Below are positions 1 to 8,098 of a stretch of DNA of 64,000 nt, piece by piece (within the stretch, counting starts at the first letter, position 1; each line of letters begins with the position of its first letter). Source of the DNA: Phycisphaerae bacterium (GTDB lineage Bacteria; Planctomycetota; Phycisphaerae; UBA1845); contig JAJVHU010000042.1 in NCBI GenBank assembly GCA_022072505.1, positions 1 to 64,000 on the forward strand, read 5' to 3'. The position numbers and the translations under genes are program-made. Below the pieces are notes generated by a model. The model saw only the letters and a program-made list of their open reading frames with translations, ran no database searches and was not told the origin of the DNA.

Positions 1-2
1 AA

Positions 3-2726
3 GCCGTTGCCGCCGGTTCCCTGGAACAGCTCCGGGCGCGCCTTCACAAGGTCCGCCCCGGCCGCCGCCTGCGTACCCCCGACCGCATGTTGGTCGACCT
101 GCGCGGCGATGAGCCGGTCGATCGCGTCTTCCTCGACTATCTTCAGGTCTACCGCCGGCACTTCGCGCAGGCCATCTACCGCGAGAACAAGAAAGAGTTC
201 CCCGATGCAGGCACGCTCCACGGCGCGGCCCGGCTGACGGAAGCCGTGCAGCGTCTGATTGACCGCCTCGTATTCATGCGCGTGTGCGAGGATCGCGGCG
301 TCTCCAGGTGGGGTGGGTTGCGGGACACGCTTGAGCGCGTCAGCGCGGAAGGCGGTGATCTATATGGATCGCTTCTCGCCCAGTTCCGCCAGCTTGATCG
401 TGAGTACAACGGTTACCTGTTCAAGCCCCACCCTTTGACCGAGACCCTGAAAGTCCCGGATGTCAACCTTGCGGATTTTATAACGAACCTCTATCCACCC
501 GACGGGCCTTGGGACTTCTCCGCCATCGGCGACGAAATCCTCGGGATCGTCTACGAGCGATTCCTCGGCAGCGTTGTCACGGTCAGGAACCGCCAGGTTG
601 ACATCGAGGAAAAGCCCGAAGTCCGGCATGCGGGCGGAGTCTATTACACCCCGCGCTTCGTTGTGGAGACAATCATCCGCCGCGTCATCGGCCCGAAGAT
701 CGCCGGGAAATCGCCCCTCGAAATCCTCGACGTGAAGGTTCTCGATCCCGCGTGCGGGTCCGGCTCATTCCTCGTCGCGGCCTTTCAATACCTGATGGAC
801 CATTGCCTCGCCGCGATCCAGGCCGATCCATCGCTCGCCACCGTTCCGGCTTCGCCACGCGCCCGCAAGAAACGAAAGGATATCGCGTTCCAGGACGACA
901 TGGGGAATTGGCGCCTCGCCCCGGACTTCCGCGCCGCCATCCTCACCAATTGCCTCCACGGCGTGGACATCGACCAGCAGGCCGTCGAAGTCACCGTCAT
1001 GTCGCTCTATTTGAAAATGCTGGAAGGCAAGCTTCCCCCGAACTGGCAGCGCGACTGGCTCGAGCGCGAACTGCTTCCGTCGCTCGACAATAACATCCAA
1101 TGCGGCAATTCGCTGATCGACTCCGAAAGCTTCGACGCCTGGCTCGTGAAAAAACACGGCGATCTGTTCCCGCTCGATGAGGACGCCCGCTTCCGCATCA
1201 ACCGCTTCGATTGGACCAGCCGCACCCGTGGCTTCGGCCGCCTGCTCGACACGCTGGCGGTCGATGAGCGAGGCCGCCAGGGTTTCGACTGCATCATCGG
1301 CAATCCGCCCTACATCCGCGTGCAGGAGTTGAACAAGTGGGCGCCGCAGGAATGCGAGTTTTACAAGTGGAAGTACAAGGCCGCTGCCAAGGGCAATTAT
1401 GATATCTACGTGGTGTTCACCGAGCGGTCCCTTGAACTGCTGGCCCCAGACGGCCTCCTTGGATTCATCATGCCCCATAAGTTCTGGCAGGCAACCTATG
1501 GGGAGGGTTTGCGGAAGTTGGTTGCCGACGGGAAGCACTTGCGAAGTGTCGTCGACTTTGGCGACGAGCAGGTGTTCATAGGAGCGACTACGTATACAGC
1601 CATCCACGCCCTCACCAAATCCGCCAATCCCAATGGAGTGGACTATGCTCGCATCAGTCGGCTAGTCGACGGACTTACACAATGCGCGACGTTAGACGCT
1701 GGCGGTACCCCGGTCGAGGCTCAACGATTCCTTGCTTCGCATCCAGTCAACGGTAGCGCCTGGTGTTTGCAGGATCACTCGGAAGCGTCGTTCATGAAAC
1801 AAGTCGGTGCTGAGCATCCACGACTGGGAGAAGTCGCATCCATCTTCGTCGGACTTCAAACCAGCGCGGATCGCATCTATTGCCTTGAGTCTGGAGCTTG
1901 GCCGACGAATCCTGTCTCGACCATTAAAGTCAGAGACAATCGAGGCAAGCAATGGACCCTCGAGCGGGACGTATTGCGCCCGTTCCTCTACGACGTCTCA
2001 TTTGGTCAATATGACACGCTGAGCTCTCAACATGCGCTTTTGTTTCCATACAAAGTTTCGACCTTGATTCCGGCAACGGAAATGAAGGAGAGATATCCTG
2101 CGGCATGGGCCTACTTGCGCTTTAACGAATCGGCTTTACGAGCGAGGGAATCCGGTAAAGCAGATACACCAGCTTGGTACGGCTACGTCTATAGAAAGAA
2201 CCTGACACTGTTTGAGGATCCTAAGCTCATAGTTCCCGTGATTTCTCAGCGAGCACGATATGCGAACGACAAAAGTGGACTCTACTTTACGGGCGGGGGA
2301 AATGGACCCTACTACGGCGTGAGGTGGAAGCCTGGAGAAGGCTTACCACCCCTCGAATACTTGCAGGGCTTGCTGAACTCCCGACTACTTGATGGTTTCT
2401 TGAAGCAGGTCAGCAGCCCGTTCCGCGGAGGATATTGGTCCTACGGGAAACGCTTCATTGAGCAAATCCCCATCAAGCTTCCCGATACCGCCGACGAGAA
2501 GAGGAAGGCCCAGAAGATCACCGAATCCGTCCGCGCGATCGTGGCCGCCAAGACCACGCTTCGCGCAGGTTCTCCGCCGCTCGCCGGTGCCAAGGGCGGC
2601 CTGCGCGCGCCGGTCCTCTCCGACCGCGAAATCAAGACCCTCGAATCCGAGGTCGAATCCCACGAACGCCGCATCGACGAACTGGTGTTCCAGCTCTACG
2701 GTGTCGATGGGTTGCCAGGCGGCTGA
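3..2726 (+). CDS. N6-adenine DNA methyltransferase / type IIG restriction enzyme, 5' partial
   Basis: The frame is open to the left edge, so the N-terminus lies outside the window; an internal ATG at 87 is probably not the start. The methyltransferase core is clear: GGVYYTPRFVV before the SAM-binding motif DPACGSGSF (codons from 744), and the catalytic NPPY motif of N6-adenine enzymes in IIGNPPYIRVQE (near 1302). The part after about 1560 looks like a TaqI/Eco57I-type target recognition domain, ending in a helical QITESVRAIV-like segment. Family knowledge says such single-chain enzymes modify and often cut DNA. No nuclease motif can be seen because the N-terminus is missing, so a lone methyltransferase is possible. 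Bases about 1560-2400 are visibly richer in A+T than the catalytic core, consistent with an exchanged specificity domain. Downstream comes a RAYT locus, not a partner gene. Confidence 0.85.
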   Translation, partial: AVAAGSLEQLRARLHKVRPGRRLRTPDRMLVDLRGDEPVDRVFLDYLQVYRRHFAQAIYRENKKEFPDAGTLHGAARLTEAVQRLIDRLVFMRVCEDRGVSRWGGLRDTLERVSAEGGDLYGSLLAQFRQLDREYNGYLFKPHPLTETLKVPDVNLADFITNLYPPDGPWDFSAIGDEILGIVYERFLGSVVTVRNRQVDIEEKPEVRHAGGVYYTPRFVVETIIRRVIGPKIAGKSPLEILDVKVLDPACGSGSFLVAAFQYLMDHCLAAIQADPSLATVPASPRARKKRKDIAFQDDMGNWRLAPDFRAAILTNCLHGVDIDQQAVEVTVMSLYLKMLEGKLPPNWQRDWLERELLPSLDNNIQCGNSLIDSESFDAWLVKKHGDLFPLDEDARFRINRFDWTSRTRGFGRLLDTLAVDERGRQGFDCIIGNPPYIRVQELNKWAPQECEFYKWKYKAAAKGNYDIYVVFTERSLELLAPDGLLGFIMPHKFWQATYGEGLRKLVADGKHLRSVVDFGDEQVFIGATTYTAIHALTKSANPNGVDYARISRLVDGLTQCATLDAGGTPVEAQRFLASHPVNGSAWCLQDHSEASFMKQVGAEHPRLGEVASIFVGLQTSADRIYCLESGAWPTNPVSTIKVRDNRGKQWTLERDVLRPFLYDVSFGQYDTLSSQHALLFPYKVSTLIPATEMKERYPAAWAYLRFNESALRARESGKADTPAWYGYVYRKNLTLFEDPKLIVPVISQRARYANDKSGLYFTGGGNGPYYGVRWKPGEGLPPLEYLQGLLNSRLLDGFLKQVSSPFRGGYWSYGKRFIEQIPIKLPDTADEKRKAQKITESVRAIVAAKTTLRAGSPPLAGAKGGLRAPVLSDREIKTLESEVESHERRIDELVFQLYGVDGLPGG

Positions 2727-2795
2727 GATCGAAGACGGCGAAGCTGGGATTCAGTTCGCTCGCCGCACCGTTGCTCGTTCCGACGAGACCGGCCT

Positions 2796-2919
2796 CGGCC
2801 CCGGAGGGGCCGCGGGTTGTAGCCACGGGTGGAGCGGCGGCGCGGCCCAGCCCGCCGACGCGGAACCCGTGGAACCGTGGTTCTCTTATTCTCTTCCCGC
2901 CCCGGAGGGGCGGAGGAAG
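2796..2919. repeat. REP-like palindrome cluster on the 3' side of the RAYT gene
   Basis: A short hairpin (CGGCCCC, GGA loop, GGGGCCG; 2796-2812) is followed by a larger imperfect hairpin bounded by CCACGGGT and ACCCGTGG, then a third small hairpin ending GGAGGGGCGGAGGAAG. The same order of elements occurs at 3464-3563 on the other side of the RAYT gene. This two-sided layout is typical of REP elements mobilised by RAYTs. Confidence 0.75.
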
Positions 2920-2938
2920 CGAGCGGACACTCGGCGGC

Positions 2939-3391
2939 TCAATCGAAGACGTAGCGCTCGTCGAACTCGATCTCGTGTACGCGGAGAAATCGCAGAAGTT
3001 CCGTCTTGAAATCCTCGTGTTTGTGATGCGCCGCCTGACCCGCGATGTACTTTTTGACGGCTTCTGCTTGCGACTTGCTGACCGAAAACGCACTGTAACC
3101 CTCCTGCCAAGCGAACGCGGCGAGTTGTGGAAACGTCTGATGCACCCAGAGAGAGGAGCGCGCTTTGACCGTCTTCAGTAGATTCGAGACCGTCTCGTCC
3201 GGCCGCCAGCGCAAATACAAATGCACGTGGTCGGCGACGCCGCCGATGTCGTAGAGCACGCCGCGTTCGGCCCGGACGATGCCGCCAATGTAGGGATACA
3301 ACCGTTCGGCTAGATCGGGCGTGATCCACGGTTCGCGGTGCTTGGTCGAGTAGACGGTGTGAAGAAGGATTTGGGTGTAGGTTCCGGGCAT
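2939..3391 (-). CDS. REP-associated tyrosine transposase (RAYT, IS200-like fold)
   Basis: A 150-residue single-domain protein of the Y1 HUH transposase family. Visible signatures are the opening MPGTYTQILLHTVYSTK, the metal-binding HUH pair in GVADHVHLYLRW (H55, H57), the conserved WQEGYSAFSVS segment, and the presumed nucleophile Tyr115 in VKKYIAGQAAHHK; the family ending FDERYVFD is complete. The ATG at 3391 was chosen because homologous proteins begin MPGTYTQ; an upstream in-frame ATG at 3439 would add a low-complexity leader. Such enzymes cut and join single-stranded REP palindromes and are normally single-copy housekeeping-like genes. REP-like hairpins flank this one on both sides. All motif residues are present, so it looks intact and probably active. 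Confidence 0.88.
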   Translation of the reverse strand: MPGTYTQILLHTVYSTKHREPWITPDLAERLYPYIGGIVRAERGVLYDIGGVADHVHLYLRWRPDETVSNLLKTVKARSSLWVHQTFPQLAAFAWQEGYSAFSVSKSQAEAVKKYIAGQAAHHKHEDFKTELLRFLRVHEIEFDERYVFD

Positions 3392-3421
3392 TGCGGTCCT
3401 TTCGGCGCTGCGTGAGTCGCC

Positions 3422-3563
3422 TTTGCCCCTCCGGGGCAAGAATAGAATAACAGGGGGAGACGCTTTCCACGGGTGGAGCGGCGCGGCGGCGAAGCCGCCC
3501 GACGCGGAACCCGTGGAAAGGAAAGCTCGTTATTCTCTTCCCGCCCTGGAGGGGCGGAGGAAG
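3422..3563. repeat. REP-like palindrome cluster on the 5' side of the RAYT gene
   Basis: Starts with a TTGCCCC/GGGGCAA hairpin (3423-3439), then the CCACGGGT...ACCCGTGG hairpin and the small CGCCC...GGGCGG hairpin. The last about 100 bases repeat the copy at 2820-2919 in the same orientation, with an internal difference in the loop (GCGGCGGCGAAGCCGCC). It lies between the intact RAYT start and the remnant RAYT start at 3589. Confidence 0.72.
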
Positions 3564-3588
3564 ACGATCACACGACGAAAGGACCGAC

Positions 3589-3663
3589 ATGCCCGGCACC
3601 TGCTCTCAGATTCTTTTGCACGTCGTCTTCTCAACCAAGCGCCGAAGACCGCGCGTCGCCCCC
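3589..3663 (+). pseudogene. 5' stub of a second RAYT
   Basis: On the plus strand, about 25 codons starting MPGTCSQILLHVVFSTKR closely match the first residues of the intact RAYT (MPGTYTQILLHTVYSTKH), including the preceding REP palindrome and spacing. Similarity stops abruptly at about 3663, where unrelated sequence begins on the opposite strand. The HUH and tyrosine motifs are absent, so this cannot encode an active enzyme. It is best read as a duplicated RAYT-REP unit truncated by insertion or recombination. Confidence 0.7.
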
Positions 3664-3910
3664 GCCGTTCCTCCAGCAGCGCATCGACGCCGCCGTTCTT
3701 CCAGCAGCGCATCGACGCCGCCTTCGTCAAACCGCTTCTTCCAGCGGTCAATCGTCCGCCGGCTGCAGTACAAAACCGACTGCGCCTGCGACCCGCTCCA
3801 GCCATCCGCCAGCAACAAAACAATGTGGGCCCGCCGGCGAACATCTGCGTGCGATACACGTCCATCAGCCGCTTGCGTCCGCCCCGGCCCAGGCAGACAC
3901 GGCCTTCCAT
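3664..3910 (-). pseudogene. IS630-type transposase N-terminal remnant, frameshifted
   Basis: Read on the minus strand, a helix-turn-helix region typical of IS630/Tc1-like transposase N-termini is visible: RRRAHIVLLLADGWSG, then CSRRTIDRWKKRFDEGG and VDALLEERR. The first residues (from about 3910, MEGRVCLGRGGRKRL) are in another frame, so the reading frame is broken. A 28-bp direct duplication (3668-3695 and 3696-3723) repeats the DALLEE segment and shifts the frame again because 28 is not a multiple of three. The catalytic DDE region is absent. Adjacent to a MITE. Confidence 0.6.
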
Positions 3911-3913
3911 GGC

Positions 3914-4020
3914 TTAACAGCCTGTTGAAGAACTCGCGATCGGCTTTCGTGATGCTGGTTTTTTCCCGGCGAAATTCGCCCCCCGGAGGGCGGCGTTACC
4001 CATTTTCAACGGGCTGTTAA
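3914..4020. mobile_element. MITE-like element, copy 1 (107 bp)
   Basis: The ends are near-perfect 16-bp inverted repeats: TTAACAGCCTGTTGAA on the left, and on the right the complement of TTAACAGCCCGTTGAA (one mismatch). The interior has no open frame and contains a short CCGGGAAAA-type segment and a CCTCCGGGAGG-type hairpin. A related element lies at 34156-34260 in the opposite orientation, sharing the internal AACTCGCGATCGGCTTTCGTGAT block. Short length, terminal inverted repeats and multiple copies fit a non-autonomous transposon; its source transposase is not in the window. Confidence 0.7.
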
Positions 4021-4197
4021 GTCTCCAGGGTCACCGGGTTCTTGTTGACCACCGGTATCCTGGGGGCGAGCCAGTTTCCTTTTCAAGGGGAGCTATTTAG
4101 GTATTCCCTCGAGTTTGTGCGACAATGCCCCTGCCTCCGCCGGGGGCCGCGACGGGCGGGCCTTCCGGGACGGAGTTCCTAGTCCAGGGGACGTTCG

Positions 4198-4617
4198 ATG
4201 AAAGTCATTGTGGTGCTGCTGGTGCTGATCGGGGTCGGGGTGTTCGCGGTGTATCAGTTCGGGGGTTACAGCACGCTCGATCCGTCGCAGCAGGGGCACG
4301 ACGCGCGGGCGGCGATCGCGCCGGGGATGACGTGGCAGGTCGTCGTGCAGACGGCGGGCGCGCCGAAGGAGTTTGCGATTTACGTCGAATCCGGGAAGGA
4401 CGCGCAGACGGGGACGCCGCTGGTGAAGCTCGGGCCGCGCATGAAGTACAACGCAGGCAGCCTGGAATCACGGGTGAAGAACGGTCAGGTTCCGCACGGG
4501 TTCGTCTTCCCGTACCGGTTCAGCACGGACGTGGCGTTTCAGGTCGAGTTCGACGAGTCGGGCGCGGTGATCGGCGTCGACGACATGGTGACGCTCAACA
4601 AACTTCTCGATCGCTGA
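4198..4617 (+). CDS. Small membrane-anchored or exported protein, BamE-like fold possible
   Basis: 139 residues. The first about 20 (MKVIVVLLVLIGVGVFAVYQF) form a single hydrophobic segment suited to a membrane anchor or uncleaved signal. The mature part contains AAIAPGMTWQVVVQTAGAPKEF, which resembles the G-M-T-x-x-x-V-x-x-x-x-G-x-P signature of SmpA/OmlA/BamE-like domains, though the rest cannot be assigned. The gene stands alone, with mobile debris upstream and a repeat array downstream. I do not recognise a specific function. Confidence 0.6.
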   Translation: MKVIVVLLVLIGVGVFAVYQFGGYSTLDPSQQGHDARAAIAPGMTWQVVVQTAGAPKEFAIYVESGKDAQTGTPLVKLGPRMKYNAGSLESRVKNGQVPHGFVFPYRFSTDVAFQVEFDESGAVIGVDDMVTLNKLLDR

Positions 4618-4639
4618 ATCATGATTCACCTATGCGGAT

Positions 4640-5290
4640 CGCCCTTCTGAGCCGCGGGCTTCAGCCTGCGTGAACGTTCGTCTCGTGGCGCGCTGCGGAA
4701 TCGAGAAGGAGGGTTTCACGGGTACGCCCCTCGGCGAGCCGCGGACGCCACGCGGGCGACGCGCCTCGGAATCGGCGTCGCCGACCCGGGTGTTTCCCGC
4801 GGAGGTGGGAAAGCGAGCGCCTGAGTCTCCACTTGACTCTGGTGCGCCGCGGCGCGCGGGGCTTCTCGACCCACCTCGAAGGCGGCACGGCGCGCCGCGC
4901 TTCTCGACCCCAACGGGGTCGCGTCCCCCAGCCCAGGGTGGTTCGCCCCCTTCGGGGTCGCGTTTTGACCCCGCACGCCACCGTGGGTTTCACCCACGGC
5001 TACCCACGTAATTCCCCTTCGGGGAATACGACGCCAACCGCTGGGGAACATGACGCCTGACCGCCGGGGAACATGACGTCTGACCGTTGTGGAATATGAC
5101 GCCTGACCGCCGGGGAATACGACGCCAACGGCCGGGGAACATGACGCCTGACCGTTGTGGAATATGACGTCTGACCGCCGGGGATTACGACGCCGATCCC
5201 CGAAGGGGATCAACATGAATAGCCGTGGGCGCAGCCCACGGAAGACGAAGACAAGCGCGCCCAACCCCGAAGGGGTTGCACCGCACGATC
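4640..5290. repeat. Palindromic intergenic repeat array A
   Basis: No plausible gene occurs here. The stretch is a mosaic of short palindromes: a GAGCCGCGGGCTTCAGCCTGCG hairpin block, the degenerate CTCCACTTGACTCTGGTGCG unit (4826-4845), CGACCCCAACGGGGTCGCG, CCGTGGGTTTCACCCACGG, ATTCCCCTTCGGGGAAT, GATCCCCGAAGGGGATC, CCGTGGGCGCAGCCCACGG and AACCCCGAAGGGGTT. Many blocks recur in reverse order and opposite strand at 11620-12130. Short reading frames through such palindromes are artefacts. Confidence 0.75.
5025..5183. repeat. 23-bp tandem repeat (about 7 units) inside array A
   Basis: Seven 22-23-bp units follow each other, with a consensus near AACATGACGCCTGACCGCCG GGG; each has an A-A-T/C-A-T/C-G-A-C-G core followed by CTGACCG or CAACCG and ends in GG. 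An eighth partial unit begins at 5184. The inverted relative near 11720-11790 has only about three units, so copy number varies between the two loci. Confidence 0.8.
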
Positions 5291-5330
5291 CACCCAGGTT
5301 GTACGGCGCCGTCCCGGGGCGCGGGCGTCG

Positions 5331-7727
5331 CTACGGACAGTTCACCGGTTCGCAGAGGTCTTCGTACTCGCGCAAGCAGACGCGCGTCGCCCCGGCGGCG
5401 CCGAGGAGGCGCGTCTTCGCCCGTCCGCCGGCGTCGACGGTCAGGCAATCCGACTGCCCGGTGTCGGCGGCGGCGGTGACGACGGTCCGCTCCGGCAGCC
5501 AGGTCTTGACCCGCACGACCACGTCCCCGCGCTTGCAGCGGGCGGAGAGCGCCTTGATGTTGCCGGGGTAGGCGGGGGTGAGGAGGAACGATGCGGTGCG
5601 ACCGTGTATATACCCGCCTCCGACGATGTGCCCGCCGTCGCTGACGCCGCGGGCCGTCTCAAGATAATCCCAGGGGCAGCCGGGGTGAATCAGCTCGTTC
5701 ATATCCTGCGGGACGCCGTCGCGCCACAGGGTCGCGCGCCGGTATCCCACATGTCCCACCACCAGTCCCTCCTGGTTGACGTCGAGCGCCCGGCCGGTTG
5801 ACTCATCGAGCGTCGGAAGAATCGTCAAGGCTCCTTCGCGCGTCCATATCGCCGGAAGTTGGGGACGATTGCCGGTTGGGCCAACGTATCCCACGATGAT
5901 TCCGTCGTCGTTGACGGCCTTGGCGAGGTTGTGGTCGCCGCCGAGCGACTCAAGCGCAACCGGCGGTTGATCGGTCGGCCAATACACCGGACGATCGTCG
6001 CACTGGCCGACAATCTCGCCGTGCTCGTTGACCTCCAGCGCCTCGCAATCGACGGTTCCGTCCAGGTGCGGCAGGAGCGCGACGTCCAGGTCGATCCATA
6101 ATGCAGCCGACGTCCCCGGATCGGTCGTGCGCAACATGCCGACGATTTGTCCGGCGTCATTGAGGCTGTTGGCCGCGCCGTCGTAGTTGTTGAGGGCGTT
6201 CAGCGTCAGGGCTTCGCCGTCCCGCCAGAGGGTTGCGCGCGAATCCGTTTCGCCCACAATCCACTCGGATCCGTTGATGTCATATGCGTACCCGTCCCCC
6301 AGATCCACGCAGCCGCGGTCCGTCCACCACGCGGCGTGTCTCGTGTATCCCTCGTAGGCTTCCGAATCCCCTGCCACCTGCCCGCGATCGTTGACCGCGA
6401 CGGCGTTGGTCCTTTTGTCCGGATGCAGCGCCGGCAACTCGCGGATGACGTAGCCCGCCGGCCGCGGGGCGCATTCGACCATCGCACAGAAACGGTCCAG
6501 CCCTTCGATGCAAACCGTGTGAACGCCGGTCTGATTGAACCACCGGTGGCGAACCCGTCCTTGCGCGTCCGCGGTGACCGGTTCGCACGGGTGGTCGTCC
6601 AGCACAACCGAGAATCGGGAGCCCTCAATGAGATCCGTCTCAATCGTCAGCTCGATCGTGCTGCCGCGGAACACGGTGACCTGGAAGTCCCGTATCGCAG
6701 GGGGCAGCGGCGTCAGGAGGCAGGGCGTGGGGTAATTACCCGCGAGGACGACCGTTGCCGCGATCTGTCCCTTTTCATTCAACCCAAGCCCCGACGAGGA
6801 GACGGCGTCAGCCACGCCGCATGGAAGTCGATCAATCAGCCTTCGGATCGGTCCATCCTTCCAGTAGCAGGCGGGCGGGCCGGACAGGAGGGGGCGATCC
6901 GACCCACCGAGGATGAACCCGTCGTTGTTGATGTCGCTGGCCACGCTATTGCCGCCGCCCAGGGTTCCAAGATCCTGCATGACGCCGTCGCGCCAGAGGA
7001 AGGCGCGTCCGAGCACCTCGAGCTTTTCGGTTTGTGCCTGACCGACCACCTCGAAATTCTCATTAATGTCGTAAACAGCAATCTGGTTTCCGCCGAGGTT
7101 CCCCAAATTGTGAAACTCATCCTGATGCCAGATGAACGCCACGTGACGATCGTCAACCCTTAGATTCCCCGCCACGGCTCCCAACTCGTTCGTCGCAGTG
7201 GGATTCACATACGTGCCGAACAGTTCGGTCAGGTTCACTATTTCGTAATACGGTTCTCCGGGAGTCATGACAAAAGCGCCGCGGTTGCCGCGTCCCACAA
7301 TCTGCCCGGCGTCGTTCAAAGCTTCGGCTGTTGTAAATGACCAGCCTTTCTTGGGATCCACGAGATCTTCGAAACGTTGAAGCTGTCCGTTGGTCCAAAT
7401 GAAGCACGTTCGAGCGTTCGGATTCCTCAGGAGGATCATGTCGTGATTGTTCAGGTCACCAGTGGCGAGCGGTTGACTGTCATCAGACACCAATTCCACG
7501 GCTCCGTCTTCCGGCGTCCAGAAAAAGCTGTATTCGCGGTGCTCACATGTGATGGCGATATGTCCAAGATCGTTCAAATCAGACGGATAACAGTCGTCAT
7601 GCGGCGCCATATCAATAGGTTTGACCGCGTAACGCTGCTCCGCCAAGACCCTGAGGTTCGGGGTGACGATGCCCGCCGCCAGGCCGACGCCGAACGTCAT
7701 GAACGATCCTCCGAACCGGTTGCGCAT
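5331..7727 (-). CDS. Exported HAF-repeat protein
   Basis: 798 residues from an ATG at 7727 with a strong ribosome site (GGAGGAGT, 7 bases upstream); an earlier in-frame ATG at 7835 lacks one. The N-terminus (MRNRFGGSFMTFGVGLAAG) looks like a signal peptide. The rest is built from repeated units of HAF type: GRAFLWRDGVMQDLGTLGG, then SVASDINNDGFILG, ALNDAGQIVGRG, SLNDAGQIVGML and VNEHGEIVGQ. These are expected to form beta-propeller-like blades in surface or periplasmic proteins. A non-HAF domain of about 90 residues (IELTIETDLIEG to VCIEGLDRF) interrupts two sets of repeats and is echoed near the C-terminus (VRVKTWLPERT to VCLREYEDLCEPV). No enzyme motif is visible. It is divergent from gdhA. 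Confidence 0.82.
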   Translation of the reverse strand: MRNRFGGSFMTFGVGLAAGIVTPNLRVLAEQRYAVKPIDMAPHDDCYPSDLNDLGHIAITCEHREYSFFWTPEDGAVELVSDDSQPLATGDLNNHDMILLRNPNARTCFIWTNGQLQRFEDLVDPKKGWSFTTAEALNDAGQIVGRGNRGAFVMTPGEPYYEIVNLTELFGTYVNPTATNELGAVAGNLRVDDRHVAFIWHQDEFHNLGNLGGNQIAVYDINENFEVVGQAQTEKLEVLGRAFLWRDGVMQDLGTLGGGNSVASDINNDGFILGGSDRPLLSGPPACYWKDGPIRRLIDRLPCGVADAVSSSGLGLNEKGQIAATVVLAGNYPTPCLLTPLPPAIRDFQVTVFRGSTIELTIETDLIEGSRFSVVLDDHPCEPVTADAQGRVRHRWFNQTGVHTVCIEGLDRFCAMVECAPRPAGYVIRELPALHPDKRTNAVAVNDRGQVAGDSEAYEGYTRHAAWWTDRGCVDLGDGYAYDINGSEWIVGETDSRATLWRDGEALTLNALNNYDGAANSLNDAGQIVGMLRTTDPGTSAALWIDLDVALLPHLDGTVDCEALEVNEHGEIVGQCDDRPVYWPTDQPPVALESLGGDHNLAKAVNDDGIIVGYVGPTGNRPQLPAIWTREGALTILPTLDESTGRALDVNQEGLVVGHVGYRRATLWRDGVPQDMNELIHPGCPWDYLETARGVSDGGHIVGGGYIHGRTASFLLTPAYPGNIKALSARCKRGDVVVRVKTWLPERTVVTAAADTGQSDCLTVDAGGRAKTRLLGAAGATRVCLREYEDLCEPVNCP

Positions 7728-8098
7728 GGGACTCCTCCAATTCGAGCTGCTCCCGTGATTAATCCTCATTTCGCTTCGCCCTTTCGCTTCGCCCCGGTGA
7801 TCCGCCGGACGGAAGCGTCCCGTGACGCCGTTCAAGGCCCGGCTCGCGCTGAGTCCCTCGAGGGTTCATCGCCGGACGCAGCCCCTCATCCACCGTGGGT
7901 ACGTCGCCGGATCGCCGCCGGTTCGCGCTTTTCGCAAGGATTACCGGGACTGCCGGGTGCGTGCGGGCTGAAGTCCGCGGCTCGCGCTCGGTAGCCCTGG
8001 GCTGTTTCAGCCTCGTCCGATACCGCTCCCTCCCGCGCCCCGGTCCGGCGGATCGCCGATCCCCAAGGCGGATTCGCCGTTTTTTTCAGGAGCCGTAT
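7728..8098. other. Divergent intergenic region between the HAF protein and gdhA
   Basis: 371 bases without a credible gene. It must hold promoters for both divergent genes, but I see no convincing paired -35/-10 hexamers. One REP-like block, GGGCTGAAGTCCGCGGCTCG, lies at about 7967-7986 and resembles blocks at 4650 and 36085. Confidence 0.5.

Noticed and set aside
5025-5183. CRISPR array
   Set aside because: Units are contiguous with no unique spacers and no cas genes are present; it is a minisatellite.
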